Shown here in pieces: positions 1 through 6,663 of a stretch of 9,892 nucleotides of DNA (its first letter is position 1; every line of letters begins with the position of its first letter). Position numbers and translations under genes: made by a program. The notes beneath the pieces were generated by a model. It did not search any database and had not been told where the DNA came from. It was given only the letters and a program-made list of their open reading frames with translations. The stretch comes from JAAEQG01 sp023133475 (GTDB taxonomy: Bacteria; Planctomycetota; Phycisphaerae; UBA1845). The stretch is taken from NCBI GenBank assembly GCA_030631415.1, contig DAOVLE010000204.1, forward strand, positions 1 to 9,892, read 5' to 3'.

Positions 1-6
1 AAAGTC

Positions 7-87
7 GTACCGCAGGCTTCCAGCCTGCATAGTGTCCTATAAAAACGCGACTTATCGCCTACTGTGCAGGCTGGAAGCCTGCGGTAC
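7..87. repeat. 23-bp inverted repeat pair, each arm a small hairpin
   Basis: The arms at 7-29 and 65-87 are perfect 23-bp reverse complements separated by 35 bases. Each arm is itself a hairpin, with a 7-bp stem GCAGGCT/AGCCTGC and a 3-base loop, and the outer edge of each arm reads GTAC. The layout resembles paired REP sequences (BIME-like), but the family differs from the GTAG repeats further right. No gene is seen in 1-321; a 74-codon open frame at 64-288 runs through the repeat and the terminator and is not credible. Confidence 0.85.
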
Positions 88-233
88 AGGGTTTATCGAC
101 AGCCGCTAAAGCGATGGGCCAGCCGCCCTACGTTGCTATATCATGCCTCTTTCCGGCACGCGAAGCACCGGGCTTCAGCCAGACAACGCTTGAGGCGGTA
201 CAGAATCTTTTTGCTTATGAGGTCTGGGCGCAC

Positions 234-273
234 AAAGAAACCCGCCCGCCCCGGGTATCCCGGGACGGGCGGG
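234..273 (-). terminator. Intrinsic terminator for the large secreted-protein gene
   Basis: The arms 241-255 and 259-273 pair over 15 bp with one mismatch (C249/A265) around a TAT loop; almost all pairs are G-C. Read on the minus strand, the stem is followed at once by TTTCTTT (complement of 234-240), which acts as the U-rich tail. It begins about 50 bases past the stop codon of the minus-strand gene ending at 322. The plus strand has no T-run after the stem, so termination should be one-directional. Confidence 0.85.
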
Positions 274-321
274 CCTGTTAGAACCTAAGTTTACCTCAAC
301 AACCCTTCAAGGGATTGTCAC

Positions 322-3300
322 TTACCGTGGGCACGGCGTGACGCACTCGGATATCTCGAAGAGAACCTCACCTTCCTCGATGGGCGTGGTGTCATGCGTA
401 CCGGTCATCAACTGGATGTAGTACACTTCGCCGGCAGACACGCTTACTTCCTTGGTAACCGTGGCAGTGACACTAGCGGGTATATGGTCGCAGTGACGCT
501 CGAACTGATAGCCGTCACCACCAAAACCACCACCGCAACCCTCGGACATGTCGTAGAGGTAGGCAGGCGCCTGACCATGATTAGCCGGCTCGTCGTACTG
601 CACCAGGTCGACGCAGTTGCCGCTCCACCCTTCCGGAATCGTCCAGATACCGATGACGGTGGGCACATCCGTGACCTCGTTGCAGGTATGGAAGGTGACC
701 CGGCCATCGCACGGAGCCACATACTTGAACCACACGTCAACAACGCCGTATTCAAAGCCTGCGGCACAAGGCATGGGGCAGTAGTCCCCACCCTCCATAC
801 AAGGCCAATCGCCCGCGGCACCTTCCCAGGCGCGCTGCTCGTCGTTCATCATACCCCGCCAGAAGCCACCATTGGTGGTGATCTCCGGGGCGGTGAGGCA
901 GGTCTCGCCCGGTGTAGCGAACATCTCCTCATAGGGCTCAACGGTCAGCGTAGCTTCGTAGTGGTTCTCCAGACCGGTGCAAGGCAGGTTATTAACGTTC
1001 CACATGGTCATCTCAGGCGCGACAAACAACGCCCACTTCCCTGGCGGAACGATTAGCCCGATCTCTTCTTCGTCACAGAAGCTCATATACTCCTCGACGG
1101 TGTAGACGCCATCGGGGCAGATGTTGCAGAATCCACTCGCCGGATACGGCGCTTCCACATCACAACTGTACCCTTCCGGGCAATCCACGTCGATGATCTC
1201 GCCACCTTCCTCTGTCACCGTGCACGGCATACCCGGCGGCAGGATCGGATGAGCCTGGGCACCGGCGCGGGCCGCATACTCCGCCTTGACCGACCAGGTT
1301 ACACTCGAAGTCTCGTGCACCTCGAGCATATACCAGTCATAGTCGAAGCTGTACCACGGGCCACCCTCGCAAACGTTACCGACGCAAGCGGTGCCCGGGC
1401 AATCCTCAGCGGTATCGCACGGCAGGTTGGTGGTGGAGAACACACCGTTCGAACCACATACCGTATCACCGTTGTTGATTGAGGTCCAAGCCGGCGTGCC
1501 GAACTTGTACTCGAGACATCCGCCATTGGTGACATCCACGTACTCATCCGCACAGACCGGCTCGTCATCAGACGTGCCCGTGGCACAAGGAGCACAGGGC
1601 TGTTCCGGGCACGGCGACGTCACATCGAGCTGGAAGACACCCGGAATCGAGTAGTCCGCCGTGGTGGAGTTGGCCACGTAGACATAGTAGGTCTCATCTA
1701 TCGTCAGCCCCTCGTAGCACAACCACGACAGGTAGCCGTTTTCACCACAGGCGTCCTCGTTGCACGCCAACTCGGTCAGACCACCGCAATCACCACCATA
1801 GAGCACCAGGATGGTATCATTGATGCCATACTCGTAACCCTCGGCAGCCGAGTACGTGTTGCAAGTCTTGATCTCGACGCTGGTGGCCGTCGCCACGAAG
1901 CTGTACCACAGCGAGTGGACCGGCGCATCGGGATCTTCGTCGTACTGGCAACTCGGGCTACCCGCCGGCGTATCCCCGTCCGGACCCATGCCACCCAGCG
2001 GGGTCGCATCGAAGTTCAGGTCCAGGAAATTGGTGTTGGCATCGATAGGCCAAGCGTTCAAGCAGTGGTCGCCGGGGATGTCACAAGGCTCACAACTGAG
2101 CGTAGCCGTGTACTTGAGCCCACACTCGATGTCGTCCTCGTAATCCATCACGAGCGGGTAGTAGGTGCCCGGCGGCAGACAGACGGACAACGTCCCGGTC
2201 TCGCAAGCCTCGAGATAGAGGGTGAACCCGGAGAGTGTCTCGGGACAGTACGTATCCGGCACCAGCACGCGAGCATCAATAATCCAGATATCCACCGCGA
2301 TTTCCGCGGTCACTTCCAAAGAGACGTAGGTCTCCTCCGCGATCGTGAACCGATACCAGTCGGTATCGCGAAGCTCCCATTCATCGGCGCCGTTGGTGGT
2401 GCAGAACCCACCGCTACAGGTTGCGCCGGTGGGGCAATCTTCGTTCACAAGGCAATCCATTTTGCCGTCATACTGGCCAAGCTCGCCGCAATAGACCGTG
2501 CCGTCGCAATCGAGGTCCACGAAGGTCTGGTTGACCCGCATGAGATTGAAGCAACCACCGTTGTAGTCGTCGAAGTACCCTTCGTAGCAGGTCTCTTCAC
2601 CCTCGGGCGCGCCGCCGTCGGGGCACTCGGCACATGGGCCGTAACACTGCTGGAAGACCCAGAAGTCCGCCAGATCGACATACCCATCGTTGGTCAGATC
2701 GAAGAATGCGCAGTCGCACTCGGTGACCGGGGTGACCGGGCCGGCGAAGCAAGCCTGGAATGCCTGATAATCGTAGCGGTCGGTGGTCCCGTTGCCGTTC
2801 CAATCGCCGCAATCGCACTCGTCGGGGAGGCCGTTCTCGTTGCAGTCCGTCGATGTCTCGTTCACGTAGAGGTCGACATCGTCGATGATCATGTTTCCGT
2901 TGCAGTCGGTTTCGTGGCCTGGATCAGGGTTCGACGCAATCTGCTCACACGGTATACCGTGGATGTGGATGATGTAATTGTTTTCCGGCAGGTTGTACAG
3001 AATCGGCAGATACCAAGTCCCAGCCGGAACACAATCGAAGATCATCACCAGGTTGCCCAGCGGGTCGTACCCCGGAGGATCGTCACGGCAGCAGGAGCCC
3101 AGATCGGACTCGCGGCTGGTGAAATCAGCCAGAATGGTGAACTCTGCGTTCTCGCAATCGCAGTCCGGCATGAGGAAAATCCACGTGGTGTAGATTCGCG
3201 GGTCGCTACCGCAGTAGTCGATGGTGATCTGCATGGGCTCTTCGATGATGAAGGCTTCCCAGGCAGTGTTGCCATGCTGCGGGCAACCGGCGTCGGTGGC

Positions 3301-4635
3301 GCCTTCGATCCGCCCGGTGAGCTTCCAGCAGACGCCCACACCACCATTGGTGGAAGCATCGCATGCACCACCGGCCACCGGCGTCACACTCGTGCACAGA
3401 TCGTTGGGCGGCGGGCAGTGCACGCCGTCGGGATCCGAAGGCCCGGTGGCGCACATTTCGCCGAGGTAGTACAGCCCGTCGGAGCACTCCGCCGGCTCTT
3501 CATAGTCCGTGCAGGTGATTCCGCGGCAGCAGGCTCCCTCGCCACACGGCGGGTCCATCTGATCTATACCCGCCTCGCAGACCTTGCCCTCTGCCCAGCG
3601 GCCGTCGTTGTTGCTGCACCAACTGCCCTTGACACCATTCGTGCAGATGAACGTTCCCGGTGGTTCCTCATAGCAGCAGGCTCCCGTGGTCGTCGCACTA
3701 ATCCCGAGGAGAGCGAACGCCACGTCATATGGGTCTATCCCGAGACCACTCAACGGCGTCCAGTCGGGGACGGAAAACTGCGACGCCGCGTAGATCACCG
3801 AGGGTGAGCCGAGGGCGTCCGGAACATCGTTCATCATGACACGGAGCAGGCCTGGGGTGGTGTCATAAACCGGCGCAATCGTGAGCCAGTAAATGGTGTC
3901 CTCATCAAGCTCGATCGACAGCCCTGTAACCTGGATATCAAAGACAGTGCCGCCGTACACATCCTGTGAGTTAACCTGAGTCATCGGGATGAGCTCATAA
4001 TAGACCGCACCCCCAGGATCCGGGCCGCACGATCCCGGGCCAGGCGGCTCGGTTGCCGGAATGGTGCCACCGTCCGCCCAAATAACGATCCAGACCCCAT
4101 CCCAATCGTTTTGCGGGTCGTTGGGGCCGGCGGAGTCGTACTGAAAGGTCGTCTCGATTTGCTGGATCAGGCAAGTTGCCGTGCCGCCGGGATTCAGAAT
4201 GAAATCGTCAGCCATCACGTCCATGCCCTCATACCCGGCTTCTGACGAGCAGTAGTCGACGAGGACACTTGGCGCGGTTTGGAAATTCTGATCGTAGCTG
4301 CAATCGCGCAGACCACGCGGGCCATCAACCATCTGCTTGGGGGGCATGAGGCATCTGGCCGATAACTCCCTATCACCTTGATCCTGTTGATTCGGCGGAG
4401 TGAGTTTTTCGACATACCTGCCATTGGCAGGCATAACGCCGACGCCTGAGAGTTGCCTCTCAGAAGAGCGGCTGTCAAACAGGACGCTGGACTTTTCCAG
4501 CGTCATCGGGATGGCTCTGGTGGCTTCGCCTACCGTCGCCTCACCTGATTTGGGTAGTATGCGGTCCTCCGCAACCGCAATACCCGTACACAAGAGCAAA
4601 ACGCTCAACAAACATGTCTTTCGCTTCCAATCCAT
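322..4635 (-). CDS. Large secreted cysteine-rich mosaic protein with internal dockerin-like pair
   Basis: A 1437-residue protein of unknown function, probably exported. The start at 4635 is chosen because GGAGG lies 8 bases upstream; two in-frame ATGs further upstream (4650, 4665) have poorer sites. Residues 1-22 form a signal peptide (MDWKRK, hydrophobic core, AVA before ED). Then follow: about 111-313, an unrecognised domain with a DDF motif; about 318-415, a Cys-rich GACC stretch; about 576-670, the DCNENGLPDECD signature plus two 12-residue calcium loops of dockerin type (611-622 and 646-657, D-x-N/T-x-N/D-G-x-x-D-x-x-D). After that come four beta-sandwich-like units to the C-terminus, two with DTDWY/DYDWY motifs and two with SLWYSF/DVWFKY motifs resembling bacterial PPC-like domains. 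Cysteine cassettes of DCPxG type interrupt the DxDWY units. No C-terminal anchor or sorting signal is visible. It is transcribed alone, with its own terminator. Surface or extracellular binding is an inference; no enzyme motif is recognised. Confidence 0.9.
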   Translation of the reverse strand: MDWKRKTCLLSVLLLCTGIAVAEDRILPKSGEATVGEATRAIPMTLEKSSVLFDSRSSERQLSGVGVMPANGRYVEKLTPPNQQDQGDRELSARCLMPPKQMVDGPRGLRDCSYDQNFQTAPSVLVDYCSSEAGYEGMDVMADDFILNPGGTATCLIQQIETTFQYDSAGPNDPQNDWDGVWIVIWADGGTIPATEPPGPGSCGPDPGGAVYYELIPMTQVNSQDVYGGTVFDIQVTGLSIELDEDTIYWLTIAPVYDTTPGLLRVMMNDVPDALGSPSVIYAASQFSVPDWTPLSGLGIDPYDVAFALLGISATTTGACCYEEPPGTFICTNGVKGSWCSNNDGRWAEGKVCEAGIDQMDPPCGEGACCRGITCTDYEEPAECSDGLYYLGEMCATGPSDPDGVHCPPPNDLCTSVTPVAGGACDASTNGGVGVCWKLTGRIEGATDAGCPQHGNTAWEAFIIEEPMQITIDYCGSDPRIYTTWIFLMPDCDCENAEFTILADFTSRESDLGSCCRDDPPGYDPLGNLVMIFDCVPAGTWYLPILYNLPENNYIIHIHGIPCEQIASNPDPGHETDCNGNMIIDDVDLYVNETSTDCNENGLPDECDCGDWNGNGTTDRYDYQAFQACFAGPVTPVTECDCAFFDLTNDGYVDLADFWVFQQCYGPCAECPDGGAPEGEETCYEGYFDDYNGGCFNLMRVNQTFVDLDCDGTVYCGELGQYDGKMDCLVNEDCPTGATCSGGFCTTNGADEWELRDTDWYRFTIAEETYVSLEVTAEIAVDIWIIDARVLVPDTYCPETLSGFTLYLEACETGTLSVCLPPGTYYPLVMDYEDDIECGLKYTATLSCEPCDIPGDHCLNAWPIDANTNFLDLNFDATPLGGMGPDGDTPAGSPSCQYDEDPDAPVHSLWYSFVATATSVEIKTCNTYSAAEGYEYGINDTILVLYGGDCGGLTELACNEDACGENGYLSWLCYEGLTIDETYYVYVANSTTADYSIPGVFQLDVTSPCPEQPCAPCATGTSDDEPVCADEYVDVTNGGCLEYKFGTPAWTSINNGDTVCGSNGVFSTTNLPCDTAEDCPGTACVGNVCEGGPWYSFDYDWYMLEVHETSSVTWSVKAEYAARAGAQAHPILPPGMPCTVTEEGGEIIDVDCPEGYSCDVEAPYPASGFCNICPDGVYTVEEYMSFCDEEEIGLIVPPGKWALFVAPEMTMWNVNNLPCTGLENHYEATLTVEPYEEMFATPGETCLTAPEITTNGGFWRGMMNDEQRAWEGAAGDWPCMEGGDYCPMPCAAGFEYGVVDVWFKYVAPCDGRVTFHTCNEVTDVPTVIGIWTIPEGWSGNCVDLVQYDEPANHGQAPAYLYDMSEGCGGGFGGDGYQFERHCDHIPASVTATVTKEVSVSAGEVYYIQLMTGTHDTTPIEEGEVLFEISECVTPCPR

Positions 4636-4643
4636 GCGCAATA

Positions 4644-4648
4644 CCTCC
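4644..4648 (-). promoter_or_regulatory. Ribosome binding site fixing the start of the large secreted protein
   Basis: GGAGG on the minus strand, 8 bases before the ATG at 4635. It overlaps the alternative ATG at 4650, which makes that upstream start unlikely and puts the lysine/arginine-rich signal-peptide head at the N-terminus. Confidence 0.8.
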
Positions 4649-4666
4649 ATATGTGAATAAACCAAC

Positions 4667-4716
4667 CCCGATCACCTAAATCGGGCCTATTCCCATTACT
4701 CGTGCGACGTTCGCAC
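4667..4716 (-). repeat. Two short palindromes in the leader of the large secreted-protein gene
   Basis: Two small inverted repeats lie in the 5' leader. CCCGAT/ATCGGG arms are at 4667-4672 and 4680-4685 with a 7-base gap. GTGCGA/TCGCAC arms are at 4702-4707 and 4711-4716 with a 3-base gap. They could be operator half-sites or leader hairpins; the second sits just downstream of the start point expected from the promoter candidate at 4728-4756. Short palindromes also occur by chance in GC-rich DNA, so function is unproven. Confidence 0.4.
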
Positions 4717-4727
4717 AATTCAACTTC

Positions 4728-4756
4728 ATAATAGAAAACCGATTACTCAAACTCAT
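4728..4756 (-). promoter_or_regulatory. Weak sigma70-like promoter candidate for the large secreted-protein gene
   Basis: On the minus strand a TATTAT -10 (5/6 match) at 4728-4733 is preceded by a 17-base spacer and a poor ATGAGT -35 (3/6) at 4751-4756. It would give a leader of roughly 85 bases before the ATG at 4635. The -35 is weak and no better alternative was seen. Confidence 0.3.
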
Positions 4757-5285
4757 CTCCCGACCGGTCACTTTCCAGTCGAGCCTTCCTCTCCGGGGGT
4801 GTTGAAGCGATGGTGTGCTTAACTGTCTGCATAAACATCCCGCCTTGCAACCGGCAGGTCTCATAACGGTATCAAACCATGTTCGAGTGCGGCTTGCGCA
4901 GAAAGAGAAGCAGCTTCGGTATGCTTGCGCTTCCTCTCGGCGCCTTATCCGCCGAGCCCCCCCAATTCCTGGGAGACCACAGTACATTAAACCAAAACGG
5001 GAACGACGATGCAAGACGTTGCTCCGAAAAGTTGTTTTTTTGTAACTTTTTATCAGCCGCCCCGCCGGGCGCAAAGCCGCACTGTAATCGTGCATATCCA
5101 GCACAGGCGCACAAGGGCGCCATTCCGACCTGAACGATACCGCGAGCCCACAAGCCCACCTTCAGCCACCACCGGCACAAGAGCACCGTGTCATAGACAT
5201 CGGATGAAGCAACGCCTCGATACAGAATTCGATCAGTGTCGCGACCATAAGGGAGCGGTCCGACTGATTGGGGGCAGGTCCGATT
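4757..5285. other. Intergenic stretch with no recognisable gene
   Basis: No credible coding region. Open frames of up to 182 codons on the minus strand (4872-5420, 4676-5104) have basic, low-complexity compositions, no recognisable domain and no good ribosome site, and one of them reads into the foldback repeat. Visible structure: a perfect 7-bp inverted repeat CTCGGCG/CGCCGAG at 4936-4942 and 4950-4956, and an AAAAGTT/AACTTTT pair at 5027-5033 and 5044-5050 around a T-rich loop. Neither has the context of a terminator or of a riboswitch I know. Confidence 0.5.
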
Positions 5286-5386
5286 ACCAACCAAGGATAA
5301 GCCCAAAGTCTCTAGTCCAAGGTCCAAAGTCCCGTTGGTTTCTGACTTTGGACCTTGGACTAGAGACTTTGGACTTATAACCGGTG
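5286..5386. repeat. 101-bp foldback element, copy 1 (loop in forward orientation)
   Basis: A long foldback: arms 5297-5331 and 5344-5378 are 35-nt inverted repeats with one mismatch, around the 12-base loop CCGTTGGTTTCT (5332-5343). Flanks shared with the second copy (6562-6662) extend the unit to 101 bp. Outside the loop the copies differ at only three bases (5298, 5302, 5380). The element ends 8 bases before the last base of the lexA stop codon on the minus strand, so its 35-bp stem would form at the 3' end of the lexA mRNA and could block elongation or protect the end, though no U-tract follows. Confidence 0.9.
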
Positions 5387-5394
5387 AAGAGAAC

Positions 5395-6036
5395 TCACCT
5401 ATACCGACGCACCACCCCAACTACCACCCCCTGGATGTCAACTTGATCCACATAGATAGGTTCATAGGCATCATTGGCGGGTTGAAGCCGGATTTTCTGC
5501 TTCTCACGGTAGAAGCGTTTGAGGGTGGCTTCCCCATTCTCCAACAATGCCACCACCACCTCCCCGTTTTTTGGGGTCTTTCGCGGTTCAATGATCACAT
5601 AGTCGCCATCGGCGATCTGGTCATCGACCATACTGTCCCCGCTGACCTGCAAGGCAAAGTTGGATGCCTCCGAACCGCGGCGGGCGGCAAAGACTCCTTC
5701 GAGGTCCAGCACCTCGCTATCCTCGATAGCTTCGATCGGCTGGCCGGCGGCAATGCGACCTGCAAGTGGGACAAGGGTGGTCCTGTCATCCGGGAACCGG
5801 GCCAAGGACGTCACTTCCAAAGAGCGTGCCTTGTGCGGCATGCGCCGCAGCAGACCTTTTTTGACCAGAGTGTTTACGTGCTCGAACACCGTGACCTTTG
5901 AGATGTTTAGCTGGTCGGCCAATTCCTGCATCGTCGGGGAAAAGCCATTGCTGCGCGACCAATCGCGGATGGCGGTCAGAACCTCGAGCTTGCGAGGCGT
6001 CAAAGTGCGATTTTCCGCCTTCTTGCGTGACTTCAT
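5395..6036 (-). CDS. lexA: LexA, SOS-response transcriptional repressor (autocleaving)
   Basis: LexA represses DNA-damage genes and is inactivated by RecA-stimulated self-cleavage. From the start chosen here the protein has 213 residues, close to the usual length of about 200-215. Residues about 12-70 form the winged-helix DNA-binding domain (TPRKLEVLTAIRDW; recognition helix around SKVTVFEHVNTLVKKG). The cleavage site is the Ala97-Gly98 bond within AGRIAAGQP, as in E. coli VAAGEP. The catalytic dyad is Ser135 (VSGDSM) and Lys173 (EATLKRF), both present. The recognition helix differs from the E. coli one, so the operator sequence cannot be assumed. An upstream in-frame ATG at 6045 is rejected because GGGAGG directly abuts it, whereas it lies 9 bases before 6036. 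The gene is monocistronic, divergent from the amidohydrolase gene, and ends at a long foldback. Autoregulation is expected for the family; candidate operators lie upstream. Confidence 0.97.
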   Translation of the reverse strand: MKSRKKAENRTLTPRKLEVLTAIRDWSRSNGFSPTMQELADQLNISKVTVFEHVNTLVKKGLLRRMPHKARSLEVTSLARFPDDRTTLVPLAGRIAAGQPIEAIEDSEVLDLEGVFAARRGSEASNFALQVSGDSMVDDQIADGDYVIIEPRKTPKNGEVVVALLENGEATLKRFYREKQKIRLQPANDAYEPIYVDQVDIQGVVVGVVRRYR

Positions 6037-6045
6037 GGTGGACAT

Positions 6046-6051
6046 CCTCCC
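6046..6051 (-). promoter_or_regulatory. lexA ribosome binding site
   Basis: GGGAGG on the minus strand, 9 bases before the ATG at 6036 and immediately adjacent to the ATG at 6045. The spacing decides in favour of the shorter LexA, beginning MKSRKK. Confidence 0.75.
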
Positions 6052-6219
6052 TTTTGACCAATTCTAAAGGCCCCAGCACAACCGGCGGCACTTGGTCTGT
6101 TTCAAGCTCTGCACCCCGGTGTGTGACCCCACTCAAACCCCCGTTTTCCGCCCGCGATGCCGAGGAACCACAGCACCGCAGTTCATGAACCACCAATGAC
6201 GCCGACCTTTGCGGAGAAA

Positions 6220-6240
6220 TGATCGGATACCATCCGATCA
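6220..6240. promoter_or_regulatory. Perfect 9-bp-arm palindrome upstream of lexA (operator candidate)
   Basis: TGATCGGAT and ATCCGATCA flank a 3-base ACC spacer, giving a 21-bp site of the size bound by a homodimeric regulator. It lies about 185 bases upstream of the lexA ATG in DNA with no gene. A 10-bp perfect palindrome GTTCATGAAC lies nearby at 6181-6190. LexA itself or another repressor could bind; the sequence matches no LexA box I know with confidence. The rest of 6052-6450 holds no credible gene. Confidence 0.5.
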
Positions 6241-6272
6241 GATAGCTGCCTCCCGGGCCGAACACACACAAA

Positions 6273-6284
6273 GGACGATCGTTC
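6273..6284. promoter_or_regulatory. SOS-box look-alike (GAACN4GTTC with one mismatch)
   Basis: The plus strand reads GGACGATCGTTC. It fits the Gram-positive-type LexA core GAAC-N4-GTTC at 7 of 8 fixed positions, with a palindromic centre. It lies about 240 bases upstream of the lexA start. It could be an autoregulatory LexA site, but it is not placed over a recognised promoter, and single near-matches are expected by chance. Confidence 0.25.
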
Positions 6285-6450
6285 TCGCAACCGTGCCTCA
6301 TGCTCACATCGGGCCTCCCATTACAGTGACTCACGGCATCCCACCTCGGGCAACACCCCATCAGGGATCGCCCGAATCGGGTGTATTTGCCGGCGTGACT
6401 GGCGCGGGAAACTCGATGGATCACGCTGACGTTCGCCTTCTGTTAAGTAC

Positions 6451-6479
6451 AGTGTATCCTAACTATCCCCTAACGTCAA
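6451..6479 (-). promoter_or_regulatory. Sigma70-like promoter candidate directed towards lexA
   Basis: On the minus strand TTGACG (6474-6479) is followed by a 17-base spacer and TACACT (6451-6456). The -35 matches at 5/6 and the -10 at 4/6, with ideal spacing. A short CTGT-N5-ACAG dyad (6440-6452) covers the expected start point. Transcription would give a leader of about 400 bases before the lexA ATG; either lexA has a long leader or a nearer promoter was missed. Confidence 0.4.
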
Positions 6480-6523
6480 GTGGAATTTCTCAAGAATGAT
6501 TCGATTTCCCCAAGGCACCAAAC

Positions 6524-6564
6524 GTAGGGTGGGTGGAACCTGCCGCAGACAGGTGGAACCCACC
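6524..6564 (+). repeat. REP-like 41-nt hairpin A-left
   Basis: Starts with GTAG, then GGTGGGT, GGA, inner arm ACCTGCC, GCA, inner arm GACAGGT, GGA, ACCCACC. The outer 7-bp stem is perfect and the inner 7-bp stem has one mismatch. It faces the inverted hairpin at 6664-6704. GTAG followed by a hairpin is the format recognised by REP-associated tyrosine transposases (Y1 family); no such transposase is present in this window. Confidence 0.85.
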
Positions 6565-6662
6565 AACCAAGGACAAGTCCAAAGTCTCTAGTCCAAGGTC
6601 CAAAGTCAGAAACCAACGGGACTTTGGACCTTGGACTAGAGACTTTGGACTTATAGCCGGTG
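6562..6662. repeat. 101-bp foldback element, copy 2 (loop inverted)
   Basis: Arms 6573-6607 and 6620-6654 are 35-nt inverted repeats with one mismatch, around the loop AGAAACCAACGG (6608-6619). That loop is the exact reverse complement of the loop in copy 1 (5332-5343). The flanks ACCAACCAAGG on the left and CCGGTG on the right have the same orientation as in copy 1, so only the interior is flipped. The copy sits inside the convergent pair of REP-like hairpins and its left edge overlaps the last 3 bases of the left hairpin. Confidence 0.9.
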
Positions 6663-6663
6663 C

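Noticed and set aside
1915..3807. A 630-codon open frame on the plus strand
   Set aside because: It lies wholly antisense to the large secreted-protein gene, which has a signal peptide, a good ribosome site and recognisable domains. The plus frame is rich in Val, Ala, Arg and His with no domain; it stays open because of the codon composition of the opposite strand.
5027..5050. Terminator-like T-run with AAAAGTT/AACTTTT arms
   Set aside because: The T-run is in the loop rather than after a stem, the stem is A/T only, and no plus-strand gene ends nearby.
5055..5095. GGGCGCAAAGCC resembling a fragment of a c-di-GMP-I riboswitch
   Set aside because: The paired helices, the GAAA tetraloop and receptor, and the second half of the motif are missing, and no suitable plus-strand gene follows.
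4872..5420. Peptide SPKSLVQGPKS... encoded by the foldback copies
   Set aside because: Near-identical peptides come from both foldback copies and, since the arms are palindromic, from both strands. It is translated repeat, not a protein family.
5395..5901. Plus-strand frame across lexA
   Set aside because: It begins inside the foldback repeat and reads antisense through lexA; no domain.
5786..6424. A 212-codon minus-strand frame starting with GTG upstream of lexA
   Set aside because: It overlaps the lexA 5' half in another frame, has no ribosome site or domain and a mixed basic composition.
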